This document shows positions 23,898 to 32,882 of a stretch of DNA of 64,000 nucleotides, in pieces (the first letter of the stretch is position 1; each line of letters begins with the position of its first letter). This DNA is from Methylobacterium jeotgali (GTDB lineage Bacteria; Pseudomonadota; Alphaproteobacteria; Rhizobiales; Beijerinckiaceae), in contig NZ_BPQR01000013.1 of NCBI RefSeq assembly GCF_022179345.1, forward strand, positions 1 to 64,000, in the 5' to 3' direction. A program made the translations under genes and the position numbers. Under the pieces are notes generated by a model. That model searched no databases, was not told where the DNA came from, and saw only the letters and a program-made list of their open reading frames with translations.

Positions 23898-25259
23898 ATG
23901 AGCCTGACCGCCGCACAGATCCTCGATCTCGCCCCCGACGCATCGAGCCGCAAGGCCGGGCAGGATCAGGCGAGGCCGGCCAAGTGGAGCGCCCTCGGCC
24001 GGGCGGGCAGCGTGATCTGGGGCGAGATCAAGGGCAGCGGCGCCACCCCCTACCGCACCGTCGCCGACCTCTCCGGCCCGGCCTCGAAATGCACCTGCCC
24101 GAGCCGGAAGTTTCCCTGCAAGCACGCCCTCGGGCTGATGCTGGTCGAGACCGCCGCGCCCCTCGCCGAGGCGCCCGCGCCGGACTGGGTGGAGGCCTGG
24201 ACCCGCGGCCGCGAGAGCCGCGCCGCCGCGGCCGAGACCCGCGCCCGCGAGCCGGAGAAGCCCGTCGACGAGCGCGCGCAGGCCAAGCGCCGGCAGGCCC
24301 GCGAGGACCGCGTGTCCGGCGCCCTCGACGAGCTCGATCTCTGGCTGCGCGACCTGATGCGGCGCGGCCTCGCGGCGGCCCGGTCCGAGCCCTACGGGTT
24401 CTGGGACCGTATGGCGGGCCGCCTCGTGGACGGGCAGGCCCCCGGCCTCGCCCGGCGGGTGCGGGCCATGCCCGGCCTGCTGGCCGCGCAGCCCGTCGCC
24501 GGGGCGCCGCGCCCCGAGGAGGCCCTCGGCCTCGCGCTTGGCCGCCTCGCCCTGCTGATGCGCGCCGCCCGGCGTCTCGACGCGCTGGAGCCGGAGCAGG
24601 CGGCCGGGGTCCGCGCCGCGCTCGGCCATCCGGTGAGCGCCGAGGAGATCGCGGCGCGGCCCGGCATCGCGGACGACTGGGCCGTGCTCGCCCATGCCGT
24701 CCAGGACGAGGACAAGCTCACCGCCCGGACCGTCTGGCTCGTCGGCCGGGGAACGGGCGCCCTGGCGCAGATCCTCGACTACGGCACGCCGGGCTCTCCC
24801 CTGCCCCCGGCGCCCGCCCCCGGCCAGGACTTCGCCGGCCTCCTCGCCTTCCATCCCGGTGATCCGCCCCTGCGGGCCGTGCTTCGGGAAGGCCGCGCGG
24901 GGCCCTCGCGGGGGGGCTCGCTGCCGGGCGCGACCACCATCGCCGCCGCCCTCGATGGCTTCGCCGATGCCCTCGCCCGCGCGCCTTGGACGGAGCGCTG
25001 GCCGCTTCGTCTCGCCGGGGTCCGGTTCGGCCGCTTCGCGCCCGAGGGTGCGCTCGGGGTCGGCGACGGCACCGGCAGCCTGATCCTGCGGGCCGGTCCG
25101 CACCTGCCGGCGCTCGCCAGCGTCGCGGCGGGACGCGCGGTCGACCTGTTCGGCCTCTACGACGGCTACGGCCTCGAACCCCTCGCCCTCGTCTCCGACG
25201 AGTCGCTCTACGCCGTGCCGGCTCAGGACGACCGGCCCCTGCTGATGCGCGCGGCCTGA
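23898..25259 (+). CDS. SWIM zinc-finger protein, first gene of a MoxR/VWA operon
   Basis: A 453-residue cytoplasmic protein. The SWIM finger (CxCxnCxH) lies at residues 65-76: CTCPSRKFPCKHALGL with C65, C67, C74 and H76. SWIM fingers bind DNA or proteins. The rest is alanine/arginine-rich and mostly helical, with a charged segment around residues 95-140, and ends in a beta-rich part (LALVSDESLYAVP). The family is known almost only by genomic context, next to DUF5691 and MoxR/VWA genes, as here. I chose ATG 23898, which is followed directly by the conserved start; the downstream gene's ATG overlaps its stop codon. Biochemical role unknown. Confidence 0.88.
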   Translation: MSLTAAQILDLAPDASSRKAGQDQARPAKWSALGRAGSVIWGEIKGSGATPYRTVADLSGPASKCTCPSRKFPCKHALGLMLVETAAPLAEAPAPDWVEAWTRGRESRAAAAETRAREPEKPVDERAQAKRRQAREDRVSGALDELDLWLRDLMRRGLAAARSEPYGFWDRMAGRLVDGQAPGLARRVRAMPGLLAAQPVAGAPRPEEALGLALGRLALLMRAARRLDALEPEQAAGVRAALGHPVSAEEIAARPGIADDWAVLAHAVQDEDKLTARTVWLVGRGTGALAQILDYGTPGSPLPPAPAPGQDFAGLLAFHPGDPPLRAVLREGRAGPSRGGSLPGATTIAAALDGFADALARAPWTERWPLRLAGVRFGRFAPEGALGVGDGTGSLILRAGPHLPALASVAAGRAVDLFGLYDGYGLEPLALVSDESLYAVPAQDDRPLLMRAA

Positions 25260-26809
25260 TGGCGGCGACGGCCTCTCCCCGATCGGGCGACGGCTGGGAG
25301 CCGACGCTCGCCGCCGCGCTCCTCGGCGCCGACCGGGCCCCGCACTTGCCGCCCGACGCGCTCTCGGGCCCTCCCTCCGGCGAGGATGCCGGCGGAGCGC
25401 TGCTGGTGCGGCTCGCGGCCCATGGCCTCTACCATCTCGCCGGCACGGGGCGCGCCGCGGAGACGCTTCATCCCCTCCCCGAGCGCGAGGCGTCGGGGCC
25501 GGTGTGCCCTCCCGCCGCCGCGGACCGTCTCGCCCTGCTCCTCGCTGCGGACGCCCCGAAGGTCCGCCTGCGCGAATGGTGCGAGCTCGCCGCAGACGCC
25601 GGCCTGCGCGCCCCGCCCTGGCTGGTGCCGGCGCTCGCGCCCCTGAGGCGGGAATGGCCCGAAACGATCGCCCGCATCGCCGGCGCCGAGCTCGACTGGC
25701 TGGCCGCGCCGGGCAGCGAGACGCCGGAGGACGCTGCGCAGGACTGGACCGAGCGAACGCCGGCCGAGCGCCGCGCCGCCTTCGCCGCGTTCCGCCGGCG
25801 CGATCCGGCAGCGGCCCGCGCCGCCCTGGAGGCGGGCTTCCGCGGCGAGAAGGCCGACATGCGCCAGGCCCTGGTCTCGGCCCTGGACGACGGTCTCGGC
25901 GAGGCCGACGAGCCGTTCCTCGAAGCCTGCCTCGACGATCGCGCCTCGGGCGTGCGCGGCGCCGCGCAGAACCTGCTGCCGCGTCTTCCGGGCTCGCGCC
26001 TCGCGCAGCGCATGGCGGAGCGCGTCCGGGCGGCGCTGGCCATCGAGACGAAGAAGGGCCTGCTCGGCGGACTGATCGGAGGCACCAAGCACGGACTCGT
26101 CGTGACTCTGCCCGAGGAGGCGCCGGACCTCACCCGCGACGGCATCGAGGTCAGCGAGTACCAGCGCCGCGGCGGCGGCCTGCGGGCGAACCTCCTCCAG
26201 CAGATCGTAGCCGGCGCGCCGCTGCATGCCTTCGCCGGGCATCCGCCCCGCCTCTGGATCGAGCTGGCCCTGCGCTCCGAGTGGTCGGAGCCGATCGTCC
26301 AAGGGCTGTTCCGGGCGGTGCGTCGCGGACGCGATCCGGCCTGGGTGCGCGATCTCGCGGCGGTGCTGGGAGAGGCGGCCTCCGGACGGCTTGCCGGGGT
26401 CAAGGTCACCAATCCCCTGGCGAAGATGTGGGCCGATGCCGTGCGGCTCCTGCCCCAGGACGAGTGGGAGGCGCTGGCGACCGAGGCCCTGCGCGCCAAG
26501 CGTCTCGAGCCGGTGCTCGCCCTGCTCGAGACCGGGCGGCCGGCCTATTCGGCGCGCTTCACCGGGGCGCTGCTCGACTTCCTGGCCCTCGTCACGCGCG
26601 GCACGCCCTCCCTGCGCGCCGAGCTCGCCAAGCCCTGGACCCTAGGCCGGCTTGGGGAGCACCTGCATCCGAGCGCCGCCGCCGCGGCGGCCGCGGCGGC
26701 CATCCTCGCGCGGCTGCCGGAGGATTCCGAGGAGCGCCTGCGCAACCAGCTCACCACGCTCGCCTCGACCCTGGACCTGCGGGCCGCCATGCGCCGCGAG
26801 TTCGCCTGA
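25259..26809 (+). CDS. DUF5691 family protein (helical repeat)
   Basis: A 516-residue protein of unknown biochemical function. Sequence is almost entirely helical, with a HEAT-like alternation such as SGVRGAAQNLLPRLPGSRLA, and helical hairpins throughout, suggesting a scaffold or adaptor rather than an enzyme. A middle segment has VTLPEEAPDLTRDGIEVSEY and a glycine-rich loop. An alanine run lies near residues 475-485. The ATG at 25259 overlaps the SWIM gene stop (TGATG), so the two products are translationally coupled and likely made in fixed ratio. The DUF5691 name is from recognition of this operon type; function is not inferred beyond partnership with the AAA+/VWA pair. Confidence 0.82.
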   Translation: MAATASPRSGDGWEPTLAAALLGADRAPHLPPDALSGPPSGEDAGGALLVRLAAHGLYHLAGTGRAAETLHPLPEREASGPVCPPAAADRLALLLAADAPKVRLREWCELAADAGLRAPPWLVPALAPLRREWPETIARIAGAELDWLAAPGSETPEDAAQDWTERTPAERRAAFAAFRRRDPAAARAALEAGFRGEKADMRQALVSALDDGLGEADEPFLEACLDDRASGVRGAAQNLLPRLPGSRLAQRMAERVRAALAIETKKGLLGGLIGGTKHGLVVTLPEEAPDLTRDGIEVSEYQRRGGGLRANLLQQIVAGAPLHAFAGHPPRLWIELALRSEWSEPIVQGLFRAVRRGRDPAWVRDLAAVLGEAASGRLAGVKVTNPLAKMWADAVRLLPQDEWEALATEALRAKRLEPVLALLETGRPAYSARFTGALLDFLALVTRGTPSLRAELAKPWTLGRLGEHLHPSAAAAAAAAAILARLPEDSEERLRNQLTTLASTLDLRAAMRREFA

Positions 26810-26852
26810 GCGGCGCCCCTCGCACCTCACCGGACGGGAGAACCCCTGAACG

Positions 26853-27950
26853 ATGACGACGAACGGAACCAAGCCCGCGCAGCTGCGCCAGGCCGCCGAG
26901 GACGCCTTCGCGGAGGAGATCGACGCCCTGAAGGCGGCCGACGACCGGCCGAGGCCGCCGAACTGGCAGATGTCGCCCCAGGCCGTCGTCACTTACCTCC
27001 TCGGCGGCAAGCTCAAGTCGGGCTTCGAGGTGACGCCGAAATACATCGGCGACCGGCGCCTCATGGAGGTCGCGGTGGCGACGCTCGCCACCGACCGGGC
27101 GCTGCTGCTGCTCGGCGTGCCCGGCACCGCGAAGAGCTGGGTCAGCGAGCACCTCGCAGCGGCGATCTGCGGCACATCGCGCCTCATCGTGCAAGGTACG
27201 GCGGGCACCAGCGAGGAGGCGATCCGCTACGGCTGGAACTACGCGCTGCTGCTGGCCAAGGGGCCGAGCCGGGAGGCGGTGGTCGGCTCGCCGATCATGC
27301 GCGCCATGAACGAGGGCCGCATCGCCCGCGTCGAGGAGCTGACCCGCATCCCGAGCGAGACGCAGGACAGCTTCATCACCATCCTCTCGGAGAAAACGCT
27401 GCCGATCCCCGAATTGAACGAGGAGGTGCCGGCCCAGAAGGGCTTCAACCTCATCGCGACGGCCAACAACCGCGACCGCGGCGTCAACGAGCTGTCGAGC
27501 GCCCTGAAGCGGCGCTTCAACACCGTGGTGCTGCCGCCGCCGGCCACCATCGAGGCGGAGATCGCCATCGTCGAGAGCCGCGTCGCCTCGCTGGGCCGCG
27601 CCTTCGAGATCCCTGCCGAGCCGCCCGGCGCCGACCAGATCCGGCGGGTCGTAACGATCTTCCGCGAGCTGCGGGAGGGCGTGACCGTCGACGGCAAGAG
27701 CAAGGTCAAGCAGCCCTCCGGCACGCTCTCGACGGCGGAGGCGATCAGCGTCGTCGGCAGCGGGCTGGCGCTCGCCGCCCATTTCGGCGACGGCAAACTG
27801 TCGCCGCGGGACCTCGTCTCCGGGATCAGCGGCGCCGTGGTGAAGGATCCGGTGCAGGACGCCATCGTCTGGCGCGAGTATCTGGAGACCGTCGTCGTGG
27901 AGCGATCGGACTGGAAGGATTTCTATAAGGCTGCCCGCGAGAGCGCGTGA
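26853..27950 (+). CDS. MoxR-family AAA+ ATPase
   Basis: A 365-residue ATPase expected to form hexamers and remodel protein complexes together with a VWA partner. Walker A is GVPGTAKS (residues 88-95). The Walker B region is IARVEELTRIPSETQDSFIT with the E161-E162 pair, then a PIPELNE loop. Sensor 1 is IATANNRDRG (N205-N206), with arginines R220-R221 in ALKRRFN as finger candidates. All catalytic elements are present. It lies 43 bases after DUF5691 and upstream of DUF5682 and the VWA gene, so MoxR and its probable VWA adaptor are in one operon. A RBS-like GGGAG precedes the ATG. Confidence 0.93.
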   Translation: MTTNGTKPAQLRQAAEDAFAEEIDALKAADDRPRPPNWQMSPQAVVTYLLGGKLKSGFEVTPKYIGDRRLMEVAVATLATDRALLLLGVPGTAKSWVSEHLAAAICGTSRLIVQGTAGTSEEAIRYGWNYALLLAKGPSREAVVGSPIMRAMNEGRIARVEELTRIPSETQDSFITILSEKTLPIPELNEEVPAQKGFNLIATANNRDRGVNELSSALKRRFNTVVLPPPATIEAEIAIVESRVASLGRAFEIPAEPPGADQIRRVVTIFRELREGVTVDGKSKVKQPSGTLSTAEAISVVGSGLALAAHFGDGKLSPRDLVSGISGAVVKDPVQDAIVWREYLETVVVERSDWKDFYKAARESA

Positions 27951-28002
27951 GAACGCCGCCGCTTTCCCTACCCCCTTTGCAGGGGAGTGCGGCCCGCGAG
28001 GC

Positions 28003-28061
28003 GGGTCGGGAGAGGGGCCGACTCCGGTCCTTCCGGAAGCGTCGCTCCTCTCACCCGACCC
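28003..28061. repeat. REP-like intergenic palindrome
   Basis: The gap between the MoxR and DUF5682 genes carries an imperfect inverted repeat: GGGTCGGGAGAGG at 28003-28015 and its near-complement CCTCTCACCCGACCC at 28047-28061, around a 31-base loop. Upstream is a CCCCCTTTGCAGGGG hairpin. Such CTCTCACCC palindromes resemble scattered repeats of Rhizobiales genomes; I have no second copy in this window. In an operon it could trim or stabilise the mRNA, uncoupling upstream and downstream gene dosage. Confidence 0.5.
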
Positions 28062-28145
28062 TCACTCACGCGAGCGCCGTCGTCCGAGCCATAAGGACGG
28101 TCGAGTCCGTGACGATCCTCTCCTCTCTCAAGGGCGTGAAGCCCG

Positions 28146-30470
28146 ATGCCTGACATCCGAATCTTCGGCATCCGCCACCATGGGCCGGGCTCTGCCCGAT
28201 CGCTGCAGGCGGCGCTCGACGCCTTCGCCCCGGACTGCCTCCTCATCGAGGGCCCGCCGGACGCCGATGCGCTGATCCCGCTCGCCGCCCACCAGGGGAT
28301 GACGCCGCCGGTGGCGCTCCTCGTCTACCGGCCGGACCGTCCGCGGGACTGCGCCTTCTTTCCCTTTGCCGGCTTTTCTCCGGAATGGGTGGCGATCCGC
28401 CTCGGGCTCGCGGCGGGCGCCGAGATCTGCTTCATGGACCTGCCCCATGCGATCCAGCTCGCCGACGGCTTCGGCAAGCCGGCGGAGGACGAGTCCGAGA
28501 ACGGTGAGGGTACAGGCGACGAATCCGCGCCCGTCGCGCCAGTCGCCGACACCGCGTCGGCTTCTGCTCCGGCCGAGGCGGTCCGGCGCGATCCTCTCGG
28601 CGAACTTGCACAGGCCGCGGGCTACCCGGACGGCGAGCGCTGGTGGGACGCCTTCGTCGAGAGCCGCTCCGGCGAGGACGGCGACGTCTTCGCCGCCATC
28701 GCCGAGGCCATGTCGGCGCTGCGCGAGGCCGCCGATCCCGACCCCGACGAGGCGTTCCGCGAGGAGGCGCGGGAGGCGCATATGCGCTCCGCGATCCGAA
28801 AGGCCGGCAAGGACGGGTTCGCGCGCATCGCCGTGGTCTGCGGCGCCTGGCACGTGCCGGCGCTCGCCCGGCACGACGCCCGTGGTCAGGCCAGCGCGGA
28901 CGCGGCGACCCTGAAGGGCCTGCCGAAGATTAAGGTCGCCGCCGCCTGGGCGCCCTGGTCCTACGAGCGGCTCGCCACGGCGAGCGGGTACCGGGCCGGC
29001 GTGCTCTCGCCGGAATGGTACGACACGCTCTGGAACCACGAGGGCCGGGTCGCCGCCCGCTGGCTCGCCCGCGCCGCGGCGCTGCTGCGCGCGGAGGACC
29101 TCGACGCCTCCCCCGCCTCGGTGATCGAGGCCGCCCGCCTCGCCGAGGCGCTGGCGGGGTTCCGGGGCCGCTCGCGACCGTCGCTCGAAGATCTCGACGA
29201 GGCCGCGCAGGCCACGCTCTGCTTCGCCGACGCCGCGCCGATGGCTCTGATTCGCGCCAAGCTCGTCATCGGCGAACGCCTCGGCGCGACGCCCCCCGAC
29301 AGCCCCGGCACGCCGGTGGAGGCGGACTTCGCCGCCCAGTGCAAGCGCCTGCGCCTCAAACCCGCGGCGGATGCGGGCGAGCTGACCCTCGACCTGCGCA
29401 AGGAGGGCGACCTCGCCCGCAGCCACTTCCTCAACCGGCTCGCGCTCATCGGCATCCCCTGGGGCCAGCGGCGGGAGGCGCGGGGGCGCGGCACCTTCAA
29501 GGAAGGCTGGTTCCTGAGCTGGCAACCGGAATGGGTGGTCGAGCTGGTCGCCGCCTCCGCAGAAGGCGGTACCGTCGCCGAGGCCGCCGCCGGTCGGGTG
29601 CGCGCGCGGGCGCGCGAGACGCGTCGCGTCTCCGAACTGTCGGGCCTGATCGGTACGCTGCTCGACGCCGACCTCGCCTCGGCCGCGGGCGACGTGATCG
29701 CCGCCCTGAACGAGCGCGCGGCGGTCTCGGCGGACGTGTTCGACCTCATGGATGCGCTGCCGCCGCTCGCCGAGCTCGCCCGCTACGGCTCCGTGCGCTC
29801 GTCGGACACCGAGCCGGTGCTCGCCATCGTGCGCGGGCTGGTGCCGCGCATCGCCGCGGGGCTCGTTGCCGCCTGCCAGAGCCTCGACGACGAGGCCGCG
29901 GCGGAGGCCCGCAACCGCATCGTCGGCGTCTCCTCGGCGGTGGCGCTCCTCGAGGAGGCCGAGCTTTGGCAGGTCTGGCAGGAGGCGCTCCGGGCGCTAG
30001 CCGACCAGGAGCACGTTCACGGCCGCGTCGTCGGCCGGGCGGTGCGGCTGCTGTTCGACGCCGCAGCCCTCGATGCGGAGGAAGCGGGACGGCGCCTGAG
30101 TCTCGCCCTGTCCCGCGCCACGGCGCCGGCCGCGGCAGGCGCCTGGATCGAGGGCTTCCTCGAGGATAGCGGCACCGTGCTCGTCCACGGACAAGGCCTG
30201 CTCGCGATCGTCGACGACTGGCTCTCCGGCCTCGACGAGGCGCTGTTCGTGGAGCTGCTGCCTCTCGTGCGCCGCACCTTCGCGACGATCCCGCAGGGTG
30301 AGCGGCGCGCCATCGGCGAGGCGCTCCGGCGCCCCGGCGGCGCCGCGCCCGAGGGCATCGCGGACGGCACCGTTTTCGACGGCGAGCGCGCCGCCAAGGT
30401 GCTGCCGATCCTGCGCCTGCTGCTCGGACCGGAACCGGTGAAGGGAGCCAACGGCGGGGAAACGGCATGA
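28146..30470 (+). CDS. DUF5682 family protein, TraB/TIKI-like N-terminal domain
   Basis: A 774-residue cytoplasmic protein. The first 240 residues resemble the TraB/PrgY/TIKI fold. FGIRHHGPGSAR with H11-H12 corresponds to the GTxHxxxxS motif, LLIEGP with E35 to the following acidic strand, REAHMRSAIRK (209-219) to the ERDxxM helix, and VVCGAWHVPAL with H236 to the VGAGHxxG motif. That would make it a metal-dependent hydrolase, possibly a peptidase; this is my inference from motif order. A low-complexity acidic insert occupies residues 112-148. The remaining 500 residues are helical with no recognised motif. Its stop overlaps the VWA start (ATGA). Confidence 0.8.
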   Translation: MPDIRIFGIRHHGPGSARSLQAALDAFAPDCLLIEGPPDADALIPLAAHQGMTPPVALLVYRPDRPRDCAFFPFAGFSPEWVAIRLGLAAGAEICFMDLPHAIQLADGFGKPAEDESENGEGTGDESAPVAPVADTASASAPAEAVRRDPLGELAQAAGYPDGERWWDAFVESRSGEDGDVFAAIAEAMSALREAADPDPDEAFREEAREAHMRSAIRKAGKDGFARIAVVCGAWHVPALARHDARGQASADAATLKGLPKIKVAAAWAPWSYERLATASGYRAGVLSPEWYDTLWNHEGRVAARWLARAAALLRAEDLDASPASVIEAARLAEALAGFRGRSRPSLEDLDEAAQATLCFADAAPMALIRAKLVIGERLGATPPDSPGTPVEADFAAQCKRLRLKPAADAGELTLDLRKEGDLARSHFLNRLALIGIPWGQRREARGRGTFKEGWFLSWQPEWVVELVAASAEGGTVAEAAAGRVRARARETRRVSELSGLIGTLLDADLASAAGDVIAALNERAAVSADVFDLMDALPPLAELARYGSVRSSDTEPVLAIVRGLVPRIAAGLVAACQSLDDEAAAEARNRIVGVSSAVALLEEAELWQVWQEALRALADQEHVHGRVVGRAVRLLFDAAALDAEEAGRRLSLALSRATAPAAAGAWIEGFLEDSGTVLVHGQGLLAIVDDWLSGLDEALFVELLPLVRRTFATIPQGERRAIGEALRRPGGAAPEGIADGTVFDGERAAKVLPILRLLLGPEPVKGANGGETA

Positions 30471-31633
30471 GCGACACCGAACGCCTGCGCCGCTGGCGCC
30501 TCGTCCTCGGCGGCGGCCCCGCCGACGGCACCGGCTGCACCCTGGTCGAGCGGGACCAGCGGCTCGACCGGACGCTCGGCGCCCTCTACGATTCCGACCG
30601 CAAGGGCGGGCTCGGAGGCTCGTCGCCTTCCGTGCCGCGCTGGCTCGGGGACATCCGCGACTACTTTCCGGCCTCCGTCGTGCAGGTGATGCAGCGGGAC
30701 GCCTTCGAGCGCCTCGACCTCAAGCGGATGCTCACCGAGCCGGAGATGCTGGAGGCCGTCGTCCCCGACGTGTCCCTGGTCTCGACGCTGATCTCCATGC
30801 GCTCGCTGCTCGGCGGCCGCACCAGGGAGACCGCGCGCCTCGTGGTGCGCAAGGTGGTCGAGGCGCTGATGAAGCGCCTGGAGGAGCCGCTGCGCCAGGC
30901 GGTGAACGGGGCCATCGACCGGGCGAGCGTCAACCGCCGGCCGCGCCACGCGGAGATCGACTGGAACCGCACCATCCGCGCGAACCTGCGCCACTACCAG
31001 GCGGAGTACCGCACCATCATCCCCGAGACCCGCCTCGGTCACGGCCGCAAGAGCCGCGGCTCGCTCAAGGACGTGATCCTCTGCATCGACCAGTCCGGCT
31101 CGATGGCGAACTCGGTGGTCTATTCGAGCATCTTCGGCGCGGTGATGGCCTCGCTGCCCGCGGTCTCGACCCGGCTCGTCGTGTTCGATACCGAGGTGGT
31201 CGACCTCACCGACGACATGGACGACCCCGTGGAGGTGCTGTTCTCCGTCCAGCTCGGCGGCGGCACAGACATCAACCGGGCGGTGGGCTATTGCGAGTCG
31301 CGCATCACCCGGCCGGAGGACACGGTGCTGGTCCTGATCTCGGACCTCTACGAGGGCGGCGTCGAGGCGGGGCTGCTGGCCCGCGCGCAGCGCCTCGTCG
31401 GCAGCGGCGTGCAGATGATCGCACTCCTTGCGCTCTCCGACGAGGGCGCGCCCTCCTACGACCGGGCGCTCGCCGCCCGGCTCGCGGCGCTCGGCGTGCC
31501 CTCCTTCGCCTGCACGCCAGACCGGTTTCCCGACCTGATGGCCACGGCGATCCGCAAGGCGGACGTGTCGGCCTGGGCGGCGGGCGCCGGCATCGCCGCG
31601 GTGCCCGCCGCTGCCGATCCGCACGCCCGCTGA
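30467..31633 (+). CDS. VWA-domain protein, partner of MoxR ATPase
   Basis: A 388-residue protein with an N-terminal helical region (1-195), like CoxE-type partners of MoxR ATPases, and a C-terminal von Willebrand A domain. The metal-ion-dependent adhesion site is complete: DQSGSMANS (D208, S210, S212), LGGGTDINRA (T267) and ISDLYEGG (D293). It should bind Mg2+ and a protein ligand and recruit the AAA+ ring to a client. The ATG overlaps the DUF5682 stop by 4 bases. It is the last of the five core genes of the operon; membrane/secreted genes follow 10 bases later. No signal peptide or membrane helix is seen. Confidence 0.92.
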   Translation: MSDTERLRRWRLVLGGGPADGTGCTLVERDQRLDRTLGALYDSDRKGGLGGSSPSVPRWLGDIRDYFPASVVQVMQRDAFERLDLKRMLTEPEMLEAVVPDVSLVSTLISMRSLLGGRTRETARLVVRKVVEALMKRLEEPLRQAVNGAIDRASVNRRPRHAEIDWNRTIRANLRHYQAEYRTIIPETRLGHGRKSRGSLKDVILCIDQSGSMANSVVYSSIFGAVMASLPAVSTRLVVFDTEVVDLTDDMDDPVEVLFSVQLGGGTDINRAVGYCESRITRPEDTVLVLISDLYEGGVEAGLLARAQRLVGSGVQMIALLALSDEGAPSYDRALAARLAALGVPSFACTPDRFPDLMATAIRKADVSAWAAGAGIAAVPAAADPHAR

Positions 31634-31643
31634 GAGCGGTCCC

Positions 31644-32882
31644 GTGGCTCTCGTCCCGACCCTCCCAGCGATCCGGCCGCCGCCGGAGCCGCCGCTCCTC
31701 TTCGAGGCGCCGCTCTCCTACGACGACCGCTTCGCCAGCGTGCTGCGCGTCCAGAAGCCGCGGCTCGACCGGCAGCGGCGGCGGTCCCTGACGGTCGTCC
31801 TGCCGGTGCTCTGCCTTCTCGTCGTCCTGGGCTCCGTCTCCGCGTGGGCCACGTCCGACCGCCGCAACGGCTTCGCCGACTTCTTCCGCGAGGTCGGGAG
31901 CTTCGATTGGCTGCCGCTTCTCGCCGGCCTCGCGGTCGTCGTCGTGATGTGCGTCGGCGCGTGGCTGCTCCATCCCGTCCTGATCCGGCAGCAGCTGCGG
32001 GCGGCGCTGGGTCCCCGGGGCGCCGACGGGCCGGTGACCGTCCGCTACCGCCTCGACGAGGAAGGGATCACCTGGGACGGGGCCGACCTGAAGAGCTTCA
32101 CACCCTGGTCGTTCCTGAGCGGTCTCGACGAGGATCGGGAGCGGATCTTCGTGCTCACCAACGTGCCGGACAATCCCTTCGTCCTGCGGAAGGCGGCGCT
32201 CGGCGCCGAGGTGCTGGAGGCGATCCGCCTTCGCGTGACGGAGGCCGCGGGCCGGCCGGACGCGGCCGGGGGCGAGGCCGTGCCGCAGGCGGCCCCGGAC
32301 GCCGTGCGCCTCTCCTACACCCTGAGCGAGAAAGAGCGCGCGGCGCTGATCCTGTACACGATGAACACGCGATCGATGCGGCTGAGCCGGCTGCGCAGCG
32401 CGCTGTTCTGGATCGCGGGCTTGAGCCTGCTCTATCCGCTGCTTCTCGCGGTTCTCTGGGCGATGGACCCCTACCGCGTGCCGTTCGAGGCCGCCCTTCC
32501 GCTCTATCTCGAGATGATCCGCGCAGATGCCTGGCAACCCGCCATCGGCGCCACGGCTCTGGTGGGCCTCATGCTCGCCATCAACCCGCTTCTGCGGCGC
32601 TTCGCGGCCAGGGATCCCGCCCGCCAAGCCACCGCCGCGGCGCGCCCCGGCGACTACCACGTCGCCTTCGATGCGGACGGGCTCGCATCGTCACATGGAC
32701 GCGCCCAGGCTCGCTTCCATTGGGAGGCCTTCCGCGGCCGGGCACGGGCCGGCGACCTCATCCTCCTGAAGCTGCCCTGGGGGAGCGTCGTGCCGGTGCC
32801 GGCGCGCGCCTTCGCGTCCGGTGACCTTCCCCGGTTCGAGGCGCTGCTCGCGCGTCATCTCCCGCTGAGGAGCCGGCGATGA
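31644..32882 (+). CDS. Membrane protein with two YcxB-like domains
   Basis: A 412-residue inner-membrane protein built as a tandem duplication. Each half has two membrane helices followed by a small beta-rich cytoplasmic domain of the YcxB-like type. In the first half these are the helices near residues 50-68 and 85-105 and ITWDGADLKSFTPWSFLSGL; in the second, the helices near residues 250-273 and 297-315 and ASSHGRAQARFHWEAFRGRA with a following LILLKLPWG strand. Function of the family is unknown. It begins 10 bases after the VWA gene and overlaps the next gene (ATGATG), so it may belong to the MoxR/VWA operon. A single-domain paralogue lies at 37852. Confidence 0.75.
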   Translation: MALVPTLPAIRPPPEPPLLFEAPLSYDDRFASVLRVQKPRLDRQRRRSLTVVLPVLCLLVVLGSVSAWATSDRRNGFADFFREVGSFDWLPLLAGLAVVVVMCVGAWLLHPVLIRQQLRAALGPRGADGPVTVRYRLDEEGITWDGADLKSFTPWSFLSGLDEDRERIFVLTNVPDNPFVLRKAALGAEVLEAIRLRVTEAAGRPDAAGGEAVPQAAPDAVRLSYTLSEKERAALILYTMNTRSMRLSRLRSALFWIAGLSLLYPLLLAVLWAMDPYRVPFEAALPLYLEMIRADAWQPAIGATALVGLMLAINPLLRRFAARDPARQATAAARPGDYHVAFDADGLASSHGRAQARFHWEAFRGRARAGDLILLKLPWGSVVPVPARAFASGDLPRFEALLARHLPLRSRR

